A stretch of DNA of 64,000 nt from assembly GCF_900446215.1 (NCBI RefSeq), contig NZ_UAQZ01000002.1, positions 1 through 64,000 of the forward strand, in the 5' to 3' direction. Below the pieces are notes generated by a model that saw only the letters and a program-made list of their open reading frames with translations, had not been told where the DNA came from and ran no database searches. Shown here piece by piece: positions 55,450 through 64,000 of this stretch. Source of the stretch: Burkholderia cenocepacia (lineage in GTDB: Bacteria; Pseudomonadota; Gammaproteobacteria; Burkholderiales; Burkholderiaceae). The position numbers and the translations under genes are program-made. Position 1 is the stretch's first letter, and the number at the start of each line of letters is the position of its first letter.

Positions 55450-56847
55450 ATGACCACCGTATCCCCCCGTCCGACGACGCGCACGCTGGCGCGTGTGCGT
55501 ACCACGTTTCGCCAGTACTTCAGCCTGCGCGAAGGCCAGGCCGACCGGGAAACGATCGATCAGGACATCCGCGGCGGCGTCGGATTGCGCGGGACCAACC
55601 TGTGGATCCTGATGTCCGCGATTTTCATTGCGTCGATCGGCCTCGACGTGAACTCGACGGCCGTCATCATCGGCGCGATGCTGATCTCTCCGCTCATGGG
55701 GCCGATCATGGGCCTGGGCTACGGGATCGGCATCTACGACTTCGCGTTGATCCGGCGCTCGCTGAAGACGCTGGCCGTCGCCACGCTGATCAGCCTTGCG
55801 ACTTCGGCGCTGTATTTCTCGCTGAGTCCGCTGACGGGCGAACACTCCGAACTTCTCGCGCGCACGTCGCCGAGCATCTGGGACGTGTTGATCGCGCTGT
55901 TCGGCGGGCTCGTCGGGATGGTCGGCGCGACGCGCAGCGAAAAGACCAACGTGATCCCCGGCGTCGCGATCGCGACCGCGCTGATGCCGCCGTTGTGCAC
56001 GGCCGGCTACGGGCTCGCGCATGGCAGCCTCGCGTATTTCGCGGGCGCGTTCTACCTGTTCTCGATCAACTGCGTGTTCATCGCGTTCGCGACCGTGGTG
56101 GTCACGTGGGTGATTCGCGCGAAGCCGGCCGCGCGCGTGGACGAGGCGATGCAGCGGCGCGTGCGGCGCTTCGTGCTCGCGGCGGTCGTCCTGACCGCCG
56201 TGCCGAGCGTGATCCTCGCGTACCGGCTCGTCACGCAGGAAGTGTTCAACGCGCGTGCCGACCAGTTCATCAAGGCCGAACTGTCGCTGCCGTTGTCGGT
56301 GGTCGCGAGCCGGCATATCGATCCGCGCGGCCGCGTGATCGAGGCGATGCTGGTCGGCCGGCGTGTCGACCAGGCGATGCTCGACCGGCTGGCGGACAAA
56401 CTGCCGGCCTACGGTTTGCCGAACAGCCGGCTCGTCGTGCGGCAGGCCGGCGACGAACGCATCGACACCGGGGCGCTCGCGTCGTCGCTGAAGGCGAGCA
56501 TCGCGCAGGACCTGATCGCCGCGAACCATGCCACGCGCACCGAGATGGACGTGAAGGACCAGACCATCGCGCGCCTGCAGCACGAAATCGACGGCCGAGC
56601 GGCGCAGCAGGCCGAACTGGCGCGCGTCGCGCGCGAACTGCGCACGCAGTATCCGCAGATCCGCGAGATCCTGTATGGCGCGACCGATGCGTGGGACAGC
56701 GGCGCAAGCGCGCCGGACGCCGAGCCGCTCGTGACCTTCGTGGTGTCGACCGCGAAGCCGCTGCCGCGCACCGACCGGCAGCGAATCGAACGCTGGCTGA
56801 GCGTGCGGCTCGATTCGCCGCGCGTGCGGGTCGTGACGGCCGGCTGA
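55450..56847 (+). CDS. DUF389 integral membrane protein
   Basis: 465 residues. The DUF389 membrane domain (about 45-240) is clear from WILMSAIFIASIGLDVNSTAVIIGAMLISPLMGPIMGLG and VIPGVAIATALMPPLCTAGYGLA. A hydrophilic C-terminus of about 230 residues ends in a helical stretch (TIARLQHEIDGRAAQQAELARVAREL) likely to form a coiled coil. Members are of unknown function. Its start is 139 bases after the reductase gene. Confidence 0.9.
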   Translation: MTTVSPRPTTRTLARVRTTFRQYFSLREGQADRETIDQDIRGGVGLRGTNLWILMSAIFIASIGLDVNSTAVIIGAMLISPLMGPIMGLGYGIGIYDFALIRRSLKTLAVATLISLATSALYFSLSPLTGEHSELLARTSPSIWDVLIALFGGLVGMVGATRSEKTNVIPGVAIATALMPPLCTAGYGLAHGSLAYFAGAFYLFSINCVFIAFATVVVTWVIRAKPAARVDEAMQRRVRRFVLAAVVLTAVPSVILAYRLVTQEVFNARADQFIKAELSLPLSVVASRHIDPRGRVIEAMLVGRRVDQAMLDRLADKLPAYGLPNSRLVVRQAGDERIDTGALASSLKASIAQDLIAANHATRTEMDVKDQTIARLQHEIDGRAAQQAELARVARELRTQYPQIREILYGATDAWDSGASAPDAEPLVTFVVSTAKPLPRTDRQRIERWLSVRLDSPRVRVVTAG

Positions 56848-56907
56848 TGCGACGCGCATGCCGATGATTCAGCGTCGCCCCGTGCCGTTGACTGCAGGAG
56901 CCCTGCC

Positions 56908-57825
56908 ATGCAACTGAAATGGCTCGAAGACTTCGTCGAACTCGCGCGCACGCGCAGTTTCACGCGTGCAGCGGAAAACCGCTTCGTCACGCACCCGGCG
57001 TTCGGCCGCCGCATCCGTTCGCTCGAGGAATGGGTCGGCACGCGCCTGATCGCGCGCACGAAGCCGCTCGAACTGACGGCGGCCGGCACCGTGTTCCTCG
57101 ATGCCGCATCGAACGCGCTCGACATCCTGCACGGTGCGCGCACGCAACTGCAGGAAGCGTCGCCGGTGCCGGAAAACACCCTCCGGATCGCGACCGGCCG
57201 CACGCTGTCGGCCACCTTCTTCCCCGACTGGTACGACGAGACGGTTGCGCGCGCAGGCTTTTTCACGGCGACCGTGTCGACCGGCAGCGCGGAGGAGGCG
57301 ATCCTGCAGCTGACGGCCGGCGAGGCCGACATGCTGATCGTCTATTCGAGCCCGCACACGCGGCTGCTGATCGACCGCGACCGCTTCGACTGGCTGTCGG
57401 TCGCGCGCGAGGTGCTGGTGCCCGTCAGCGCGCTCGATGCGCGCGGCAGCGCGCGCTACCGGCTGCCGGCCGGGCAGGCGCCGGTGCCGTGGCTCGCGTT
57501 CGCCCGTACGCTGACGCTGCGCGCGGTGCTCGCGCGCCATCTCGCCGAAATGCCGAACCGGCCGACGTTGCGCCCGGTGTACCAGGCCGACTCCTACGAA
57601 GCGATCCTCGCGATGGCGCGGCGCGGGCTCGGCCTCGCGTGGCTGCCGCAGCGGCTCGTCGCGGACGACGTGCGGCGCGGCGAACTCGCGATCGTCGGCG
57701 GCGCGGACTGGCAGATCGGTTTCGACGTCGCGCTGTATCGCCGCCGGAACGAATCGCATCCGGTCCTCGACGCGATCTGGCGCACCGCGCCGTCCCGCGA
57801 CGAGGGCGAGGTGCCGGCCGGCTGA
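56908..57825 (+). CDS. LysR-family regulator upstream of the MFS/aspartoacylase/ABC genes
   Basis: 305 residues. HTH at about 1-60: MQLKWLEDFVELARTRSFTRAAE and NRFVTHPAFGRRIRSLEEWVG; effector domain ends with EAILAMARRGLGLAWLPQRLV. The MQLKWLEDF...HPAFGRR subgroup is often found next to amino acid/hippurate-type hydrolases and transporters. The downstream genes run in the same direction, with 183 bases between this stop and the MFS start, so it likely activates them. Confidence 0.87.
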   Translation: MQLKWLEDFVELARTRSFTRAAENRFVTHPAFGRRIRSLEEWVGTRLIARTKPLELTAAGTVFLDAASNALDILHGARTQLQEASPVPENTLRIATGRTLSATFFPDWYDETVARAGFFTATVSTGSAEEAILQLTAGEADMLIVYSSPHTRLLIDRDRFDWLSVAREVLVPVSALDARGSARYRLPAGQAPVPWLAFARTLTLRAVLARHLAEMPNRPTLRPVYQADSYEAILAMARRGLGLAWLPQRLVADDVRRGELAIVGGADWQIGFDVALYRRRNESHPVLDAIWRTAPSRDEGEVPAG

Positions 57826-58008
57826 ACCCGCGGCCCGGGTCGCCCCGGCGCGCGATGCACCGATCAGCACGATCGCGTGCCGAAACGGCACGAACGCACG
57901 CGCCGCGGTGCCTACACTCCGCGCTTGACTGGCCCGGACGCACGCCGGCAACCGCCGCGCGCCGTCTTTCACAATCCTGACGGCCAGCATCAACGGAGGA
58001 GCACAGGC

Positions 58009-59337
58009 ATGACCCGCAACCCGCACGCCGCGCAGCCGGCCCCGCACAATCCGTGGCGCGAGATCTGCGCCGCGAGCATCGGCAACGCGCTGGAATTCTA
58101 CGATCTGCTGATCTACGGCTATTTCGCGATCGTCATCGGTCAACTGTTTTTCCCGACGCACGACGCGGCCACCTCGCTGCTGCTGTCGGTCGGCACGTTC
58201 GGCATCTCGTTCGTCACGCGGCCGCTCGGCTCGATCGTGCTCGGCAGCTATGCGGATCGCGCGGGCCGCAAGGCATCGCTGACGATTTCGATCGGGCTGA
58301 TGATGCTCGGCACCGCGATGATCGCGTTCGCGCCGACGTATGCGCAGATCGGCATCGCGTCGCCGCTGCTGATCATCGTCGCGCGGATGCTGCAAGGCTT
58401 CTCGACGGGCGGCGAATTCGGCGCGGCGACCGCGTTCATGGTCGAGCAGGCCGACGCGAGGCGGCGCGGCTTCTTCGCGAGCTGGCAGATGTCGACGCAG
58501 GGGCTCGCGACGGTGCTCGCGGCCGGCGTGTCCGCGCTGCTGAGCCTGCTGCTGACCGCCGACCAGCTGCATGCGTGGGGCTGGCGCGTCGCGTTCGCGG
58601 TCGGACTGCTGATCGGCCCGGTCGGGCTGTATATCCGCCGCAACATCGACGAACCGGCCGATTTCCGCCGGCTCGGCGAGGCGGGGCGCGCGAAGTCGCC
58701 GCTGCGCGACGTGTTCGTGCGCGACCGCGCGAACATGCTGCTCGGCGCGGGCGTGGTTGCGACGGCCACGGCGTTCAACTACGTGCACAAGCTCTACATG
58801 CCGACGTACGCGGTGAAGCAGCTGCATATCCCGGCTACGTCGTCGTATCTCGGCGCGGTCGTCACGGGCGCGATGCTGATGATCGCGGCGCCGGTCGTCG
58901 GGCACCTGTCGGATCGGTTCGGCCGTATTCGCGTGATGCTGATCGCGCTGATTCTCGTGGGCGTGACGACGTGGCCGCTGTTCGTCCTGCTGAACCGCTA
59001 TCCGACGGTCGAAACGCTGCTCGCGGTGCAGGCGCTGGTCGGGCTGCTGATCGCGGTGAGCCTGGCGCCGCTGCCGGCGCTGCTCGCGGACATCTTCCCG
59101 ACCAGCACGCGCGGCACGGGCCTCGCGCTGTCGTACAACTTCTCGGTGACGCTGTTCGGCGGCTTCGCGCCGCTGATCGTGACCTGGCTGATCGACGCGA
59201 CGCACGACAAGCTGGCGCCGAGTTTCTACGTGATGGCGACGGCCGTGCTCGGCATCACGTCGGTGATCTCGCTCGGCCGCCGGATGCGCGGCGCGGCGGC
59301 CGGTTCCGCGCCGGCGACGCGCGCGACCGAGGCGTGA
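58009..59337 (+). CDS. MHS-family MFS transporter (metabolite:proton symporter)
   Basis: 442 residues with twelve membrane helices. MHS traits: ASIGNALEFYDLLIYGYFAIVIGQLFFP, GTFGISFVTRPLGSIVLGSYADRAGRKASL and LQGFSTGGEFGAATAFMVE. Relatives carry citrate, proline/betaine or shikimate with protons. CGGAGGAG precedes the ATG. It is followed 90 bases later by the aspartoacylase-family hydrolase. Confidence 0.9.
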   Translation: MTRNPHAAQPAPHNPWREICAASIGNALEFYDLLIYGYFAIVIGQLFFPTHDAATSLLLSVGTFGISFVTRPLGSIVLGSYADRAGRKASLTISIGLMMLGTAMIAFAPTYAQIGIASPLLIIVARMLQGFSTGGEFGAATAFMVEQADARRRGFFASWQMSTQGLATVLAAGVSALLSLLLTADQLHAWGWRVAFAVGLLIGPVGLYIRRNIDEPADFRRLGEAGRAKSPLRDVFVRDRANMLLGAGVVATATAFNYVHKLYMPTYAVKQLHIPATSSYLGAVVTGAMLMIAAPVVGHLSDRFGRIRVMLIALILVGVTTWPLFVLLNRYPTVETLLAVQALVGLLIAVSLAPLPALLADIFPTSTRGTGLALSYNFSVTLFGGFAPLIVTWLIDATHDKLAPSFYVMATAVLGITSVISLGRRMRGAAAGSAPATRATEA

Positions 59338-59427
59338 TCCGTCACGCCCGAACCCGATTCCGGCGCAGCCGGCCGACGCCGGTCGCGCCTTTCCCGAACC
59401 CAGACGAATCCTTCCGACACTTCCGAC

Positions 59428-60411
59428 ATGACCACGCTTGAAGCCATCCGCGCCGCGCTGCCGGCCTATCCGATCGAAGTGACGTTCCCGGACATCTCGC
59501 GCTGGCGCGCGGGCAACACGGGCATCGACTATCTGCACACGTTCGACAGCGGCAAGCCCGGCAAGCACGTGATGATCCTCGCGCTGACGCACGGCAACGA
59601 AGTCAGCGGCGCGATCGCGGTGGACGCGCTGCTGACGGCCGGCCTGCGGCCGGTCGCGGGCCGGCTGTCGCTCGGCTTCGGCAACGTCGGCGCGTACGAG
59701 CATTTCAGCGCGGAGAATGCCGACGCGACGCGCTACCTCGACGAAGACATGAACCGCGTATGGACGCCGGCCGCGCTCGACGGCACGCGCGACAGCCGCG
59801 AGCTCGCGCGGGCGCGGGCGATGCGGCCGCTGCTGGATACGGTCGACCTGCTGCTCGACATTCATTCGATGCACGAAGCATCCGCGCCGCTGATGATGAC
59901 GGGGCCGCTCGACAAGGCGATCGCGCTGGCCGCCGCGCTCGGCACGCCGGAGCACGTGATCGTCGATCGCGGCCATGCGAACGGCACGCGGCTGCGCGAC
60001 TACGGCGGCTTCGGCGATCCGGCGAGCGCGAAGAACGCGCTGCTGATCGAGACGGGCCAGCACTTCGCGGCGAGCGCGCGCGCGGTCGCGCTCGACAGCG
60101 CCGCGCGCTTCCTGCTGCACGCGGGCGTCGTCGCACGCGACGACGTCGCGGCGTTCCTGACGCAGGCCGCGCCGGTGCGGCAGAAGTTCATCGAGATCAC
60201 GCAGCCGGTCGTCGCGCGCTCGATGGATTTCCGGTTCTCGCAGCCGTTCACCGGGCTCGAAGTGATCGCGAAGGCGGGCACCGAGATCGCCCGCGACGGC
60301 GACGACGTGATCGTCACGCCGTACGACGACTGCGTGATCGTGCAGCCGTCGATGCGCCATCTCGGCGTGAACGTCACGATGATGCGGCTCGGGCGCCTGC
60401 TCGAACGCTGA
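59428..60411 (+). CDS. Succinylglutamate desuccinylase/aspartoacylase family protein
   Basis: 327 residues, M14-type zinc enzyme. Metal ligands are His55 and Glu58 in THGNEVSG and the His in LLDIHSMHE; the substrate-anchor DEDMNRVW is conserved. Family members remove an acyl group from N-acyl amino acids or succinylglutamate. With a MHS transporter before it and a polar amino acid ABC transporter after it, uptake and deacylation of N-acyl amino acids is a reasonable inference. Confidence 0.88.
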   Translation: MTTLEAIRAALPAYPIEVTFPDISRWRAGNTGIDYLHTFDSGKPGKHVMILALTHGNEVSGAIAVDALLTAGLRPVAGRLSLGFGNVGAYEHFSAENADATRYLDEDMNRVWTPAALDGTRDSRELARARAMRPLLDTVDLLLDIHSMHEASAPLMMTGPLDKAIALAAALGTPEHVIVDRGHANGTRLRDYGGFGDPASAKNALLIETGQHFAASARAVALDSAARFLLHAGVVARDDVAAFLTQAAPVRQKFIEITQPVVARSMDFRFSQPFTGLEVIAKAGTEIARDGDDVIVTPYDDCVIVQPSMRHLGVNVTMMRLGRLLER

Positions 60412-60774
60412 GCCGGGCGGGTCGGCGCCGGCCCGTGTCGACATGCTGCAATGCAGCGCTTGCGATGCTCCCGGCAAGCGCGCATTTGTCGTCGGGTCGA
60501 AAAGCGGCCGGAGGGGCATGGCCTGACGATCGAATTCGGAATTTGTCTAGTCATCCTTGCGATTCGGCCACCCGAACTGCACCAAACATGTGCCGGAATT
60601 CCCCGCGACGGCGCACGCCGGATGCCTGTAATTAGGGGATTTCCCGCGTTTGCTTCGTTTTTATTGATCGCTGCTTGTCGCGCTGTTTTTCTTCTTGCAT
60701 GCTTGTATAGACAAATTCCTGAGGCGGCTTGCTGCACCGAAGGGATGGCGAACTTCAACGCAAGGAGAAATCTC
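60412..60774. other. Intergenic control region before the ABC operon, with 12-base inverted repeats
   Basis: About 360 bases, AT-richer than usual, with no gene seen. GGAATTTGTCTA (60538-60549) and its exact reverse complement TAGACAAATTCC (60708-60719) lie about 160 bases apart. The second contains TTGTATAGACAA, a palindrome-like core resembling GntR-type sites. Promoters for the ABC operon probably lie in the TTTTTATTGATCG to CTTGTATAGAC stretch. Confidence 0.5.
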
Positions 60775-61635
60775 GTGAATGGCAAGCGCATCAAGTGGGC
60801 AATCAGGACGATCGGCATCATCGCGGCTGCGGCGGCCACGCTCGCGGCACCGGTGCAGGCAAAGGAATGGAAGACGGTGACGGTCGCGCTCGAAGGCGGC
60901 TACGCGCCGTGGAACCTCACGCTGCCGGGCGGCAAGCTGGGCGGTTTCGAACCGGAGCTGCTCGCCAACGTGTGCGAGCGCATCAAGGTGCAGTGCAACA
61001 TGGTCGCGCAGGACTGGGACGGGATGATCCTCGGCCTGCAAGCCGGCAAGTTCGATGTCCTGATGGATGCGATTTCCATCACGCCGGAGCGCGAAAAGAT
61101 CCTGCTGTTCTCGCGCCCGTATGCGGCGACGCCGGCGACGTTCGCCGTCACCGATACGAAGATCCTGCCGAAGGCCGCGCCCGGCGCGCCGATCGTCAAG
61201 CTGACGGGTGACGCCAACGCGGACAAGCCGACCGTCGACACGCTGCGCAAGCAGCTGAAGGGCAAGACGATCGGCATCCAGTCGGGCACCGTCTACACGA
61301 AATTCATCAACGACAGCTTCAAGGACATCGCGTCGATTCGCGTATACAAGACGTCGCCCGAACGCGATCTCGATCTGGTCGCCGGGCGCATCGACGCATC
61401 GTTTGACGACGTCACGTACTACGCGGCGAACAACGCGAAGAAGGACAACGCGTCGATCGTGCTCGCGGGGCCGAAGCTCGGCGGCCCGATCTGGGGGCCG
61501 GGCGAGGGGCTCGCGTTCCGCAAGCAGGATGCCGACCTGAAGACGAAGTTCGATACGGCGATCGCCGCGGCGCTCGCGGACGGCACCGTGAAGAAGCTCG
61601 CCGACAAGTGGTTCAAGACCGACGTCACGCCGTAA
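60775..61635 (+). CDS. Polar amino acid ABC transporter, periplasmic substrate-binding protein
   Basis: 286 residues from a GTG start chosen because AAGGAGAAATCTC sits directly upstream; the signal peptide then begins MNGKRIKWAIRTIGIIAAAAA and ends AAPVQA. An upstream ATG at 60745 would spoil the signal. The SBP_bac_3 body contains VALEGGYAPWNL, FEPELLANVCERI, DGMILGLQAGKFDVLMDAISITPER and IGIQSGTVY. This is the HisJ/ArtJ-like group for basic or polar amino acids and opines. First gene of the four-gene transporter operon. Confidence 0.93.
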   Translation: MNGKRIKWAIRTIGIIAAAAATLAAPVQAKEWKTVTVALEGGYAPWNLTLPGGKLGGFEPELLANVCERIKVQCNMVAQDWDGMILGLQAGKFDVLMDAISITPEREKILLFSRPYAATPATFAVTDTKILPKAAPGAPIVKLTGDANADKPTVDTLRKQLKGKTIGIQSGTVYTKFINDSFKDIASIRVYKTSPERDLDLVAGRIDASFDDVTYYAANNAKKDNASIVLAGPKLGGPIWGPGEGLAFRKQDADLKTKFDTAIAAALADGTVKKLADKWFKTDVTP

Positions 61636-61727
61636 GCGCGTGTTCGGCTGCCGCCGCGTGAGCCGGTCGAACGGCACACGGCGGCACGCATCCAGTGGCT
61701 TCACCCAACGCATGCCGGGAGGCACGC

Positions 61728-62450
61728 ATGGCGATTCTTGAAATGCTCGGTTTCGGAACCGAAGGCTGGGGCGGTGTGCTGCTGCTCGCCGCACTGATGA
61801 CGGTCGCGCTGACGCTTGCCGCGCTCGCGGTCGGGGCGGTGATCGGCGCGGCGATCGCGGCCGCGAAGCTGTCGCGCTACCGCACCCTCCGCCTGCTCGG
61901 CGATCTGTATACGACGGTATTTCGCGGCGTGCCCGAACTGCTCGTCATCTATCTGTTCTACTTCGGCGGCTCGACGCTCGTGACGGCCGTCGGCCAGTGG
62001 TTCGGCGCGGAAGGCTTCATCGGCGTGCCGCCGTTCGTGATCGGTGCGCTCGCGGTCGGGATGATCTCGGGCGCCTATCAGGCAGAGGTCTATCGCGCGG
62101 CGGTGCTCGCCGTGTCGAAAGGCGAGCTCGAGGCGGCGCGCTCGATCGGCATGCCGCGCAGCATGGTGCTGCGGCGCATCCTGGTTCCCCAGGTGCTGCG
62201 CTTCGCGTTGCCCGGGATCGGCAACGTGTGGCAACTGAGCCTGAAGGATTCCGCACTGATCTCGGTCACCGGTCTTGCCGAGTTGCTCCGCACGAGCCAG
62301 ATCGCGGCCAATTCGACGCACCAGTACTTCGTGTTCTTCGTCGCGGGCGGTGCGTTGTATCTGCTGATGACGGGCTTGTCGAACCGCGTGTTCAACCGGG
62401 CGGAAGCGATCGTCGGCCGGTCGTTCCGCCGCAATTTCGCGCGCAACTGA
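61728..62450 (+). CDS. Polar amino acid ABC transporter permease 1 (HisQ-like)
   Basis: 240 residues, five membrane helices. The EAA loop for ATPase contact is EAARSIGMPRSMVLRRILVPQ, and FRGVPELLVIYLFYFGGSTL is typical of the octopine/histidine group. GGGAGG precedes the ATG at 61728. It is followed 12 bases later by the second permease. Confidence 0.92.
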   Translation: MAILEMLGFGTEGWGGVLLLAALMTVALTLAALAVGAVIGAAIAAAKLSRYRTLRLLGDLYTTVFRGVPELLVIYLFYFGGSTLVTAVGQWFGAEGFIGVPPFVIGALAVGMISGAYQAEVYRAAVLAVSKGELEAARSIGMPRSMVLRRILVPQVLRFALPGIGNVWQLSLKDSALISVTGLAELLRTSQIAANSTHQYFVFFVAGGALYLLMTGLSNRVFNRAEAIVGRSFRRNFARN

Positions 62451-62462
62451 CGGAGAACGGGC

Positions 62463-63209
62463 ATGTCCATCGATTTCGCTTTTCTCGTCGATACGCTGCG
62501 CCAGTTGCTCGCGGCCGTGCCGACCACGCTCGGCCTGTTCTTCGCGTCGCTCGTGCTCGGCGGCCTGCTGTCGCTCGTGATCGTCACGATGCGCGTATCG
62601 CCGCGCTGGTTGCCGAACCGTTTCGCGCGTGCCTATATCCTCGTGTTTCGCGGCTCGCCGCTGCTGATCCAGATGTTCCTCGTGTATTACGGGCTCGGCC
62701 AGTTCGGCGTGATCCGCGAGAGCTTCATGTGGCCGCTGCTGCGCGAGCCGTACGTTTGCGCGGTATTGTCGCTCGCGCTGTGCACGGCCGGCTACACGGC
62801 CGAAATCCTGCGCGGCGGGCTGATGGCCGTGCCGATCGGGCAGATCGAGGCCGGCTATTCGATCGGCCTGTCGGGCTTCGCGCTGCTGCGGCGCGTGATC
62901 GGCCCGATCGCGCTGCGCCAGTGTCTGCCCGCGTATTCGACCGAAGCCGTGCTGCTGGTCAAGTCGACCGCGCTGGCGAGCCTCGTCACCGTATGGGAAG
63001 TGACGGGCGTCGCGCAGCAGATCATCCAGCAAACCTACCGGACGACCGAAGTATTCGTCTGCGCGGCCGTCATCTATCTGGGCCTGAACTTCATCGTCGT
63101 GCGCCTGCTCGGCGCGCTCGAATGGCGGCTCTCGGGGCACCTGCGTGCGCCGAAGCCGTCCGGTGCGCCAGCCGCCGCGACCCGAAATGCCCGGCGCGTC
63201 GCGTCCTGA
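62463..63209 (+). CDS. Polar amino acid ABC transporter permease 2 (HisM-like)
   Basis: 248 residues. Membrane domain with VFRGSPLLIQMFLVYYGLGQF and an EAA loop EAGYSIGLSGFALLRRVIGPI. It should form a heterodimer with permease 1. Twelve bases separate the two genes and 27 separate it from the ATPase. Confidence 0.92.
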   Translation: MSIDFAFLVDTLRQLLAAVPTTLGLFFASLVLGGLLSLVIVTMRVSPRWLPNRFARAYILVFRGSPLLIQMFLVYYGLGQFGVIRESFMWPLLREPYVCAVLSLALCTAGYTAEILRGGLMAVPIGQIEAGYSIGLSGFALLRRVIGPIALRQCLPAYSTEAVLLVKSTALASLVTVWEVTGVAQQIIQQTYRTTEVFVCAAVIYLGLNFIVVRLLGALEWRLSGHLRAPKPSGAPAAATRNARRVAS

Positions 63210-63236
63210 GCGCGCCATTCCTTCCAGGAGAATCCG

Positions 63237-64000
63237 ATGAACACCGCTGCTCCCGTTGCGCTGTCGGTCAGAAACATCCACAAGTCGTTCGGCGATCATC
63301 ATGTGCTGAAGGGCATTTCGCTCGACGCGCACGAGGGCGACGTCATCTCGATCCTCGGCGCGAGCGGATCGGGCAAGAGTACGTTCCTGCGTTGCCTGAA
63401 CCTGCTCGAGACCCCCGATGACGGTTCCGTCGCCCTGGCCGGGGAGGAACTGGCGATGAAGCGCGCGCGCGACGGCAAGCTGCATCCGCGCGACCGGCGC
63501 CAGGTCGACCGGATCCGCTCGCAGCTCGGGATGGTGTTTCAGAACTTCAATCTGTGGTCCCACATGACGGTGCTCGACAACCTCGTCGAGGGGCCGCTGC
63601 GCGTGCAGAAGCGCAGTCGCGCAGAAGCGGTGGAGGAGGCCGAGGCGCTGCTGGCGCGCGTGGGCCTCGCGGACAAGCGTGGCTACTATCCCGCGCACCT
63701 GTCGGGCGGCCAGCAGCAGCGGGTCGCGATTGCACGCGCGCTCGCGATGCATCCGAAAGTGATGCTGTTCGACGAACCGACGTCGGCGCTGGACCCGGAA
63801 CTGGTGGGCGAGGTGCTGCGCGTGATGCGCTCGCTCGCGGAGGAGGGGCGCACGATGCTGGTCGTCACGCATGAAATGGGATTCGCGCGCCACGTGTCGA
63901 ATCGCGTGATGTTCCTGCATCAGGGCGAGGTCGATACGGACGGCACACCCGACGAAGTCTTCGGCGGCCAGACATCCGAGCGCTTCCGGCAATTCGTGTC
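63237..64000 (+). CDS. Polar amino acid ABC transporter ATPase (HisP-like), 3' end outside window
   Basis: About 254 residues are present and the frame is still open at the right edge; the family length is around 255-260, so only a few codons are missing. Walker [10 protein letters not shown] at 41-49, signature [15 protein letters not shown], Walker [13 protein letters not shown], and switch His in [11 protein letters not shown]. It hydrolyses ATP to drive uptake through the two permeases. CCAGGAG precedes the ATG. Confidence 0.92.
   Translation, partial: MNTAAPVALSVRNIHKSFGDHHVLKGISLDAHEGDVISILGASGSGKSTFLRCLNLLETPDDGSVALAGEELAMKRARDGKLHPRDRRQVDRIRSQLGMVFQNFNLWSHMTVLDNLVEGPLRVQKRSRAEAVEEAEALLARVGLADKRGYYPAHLSGGQQQRVAIARALAMHPKVMLFDEPTSALDPELVGEVLRVMRSLAEEGRTMLVVTHEMGFARHVSNRVMFLHQGEVDTDGTPDEVFGGQTSERFRQFV

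Overview
The window is very GC-rich throughout, with dense short-spaced operons, many LysR regulators each next to a metabolic gene, an OmpC-type Burkholderiales porin, a DUF3331 protein and an SfnG-type dimethylsulfone monooxygenase. This is what a Burkholderia (probably Burkholderia cepacia complex) secondary replicon looks like: catabolism, transport and regulation, with no ribosomal, tRNA or core information genes. The genus is inferred from protein style; no marker gene is present.

Layout. 1-16 kb: end of sfnG, LysE exporter with divergent LysR, a YdiJ-like FAD/Fe-S dehydrogenase with divergent LysR, a small HTH protein, a Liv-type binding protein, an EamA exporter with divergent LysR, two small proteins, a GST, a porin and a GlxA-type AraC regulator. 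15.7-16.9 kb: an IS110-family element inserted just after the AraC gene, with a hairpin-rich 5' noncoding segment that fits a bridge RNA. 17.3-20.6 kb: a FixJ-like regulator, a soluble HPK4-type histidine kinase, a DUF3331 protein and a receiver-only regulator. 20.6-28.3 kb: an eight-gene operon of three alpha/beta hydrolases, two medium-chain dehydrogenases, a flavin disulfide reductase and two paralogous proteins of a family I do not recognise. This is the best candidate for an undescribed system.

28.3-36.5 kb: ABC exporter, exported hydrolase with divergent TetR, then a second TetR with Ohr/OsmC and a secreted esterase under repeated TATCTA-N4-TAGATA operators, LrgAB, and a small exported lysine-rich protein. 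36.5-40.2 kb: WrbA and pirin with divergent LysR, and a Fic AMP-transferase with a winged-helix tail. 40.4-44.8 kb: DUF3311 + sodium:solute symporter + amidohydrolase + COG0523 metallochaperone operon. 44.9-50.6 kb: LprI-like protein, then LacI with divergent ribokinase, MFS and DapA-family genes under a perfect operator. 50.8-54.1 kb: small hypothetical genes, an orphan FliD and an AT-rich island. 54.3-64 kb: RmlD-like reductase, DUF389 membrane protein, LysR, MHS-type MFS transporter, aspartoacylase-family hydrolase and a polar amino acid ABC transporter that runs off the right edge.

Start codons were chosen by ribosome-binding sites and family length; where this is doubtful the entry says so. 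All family calls are by eye from motifs.
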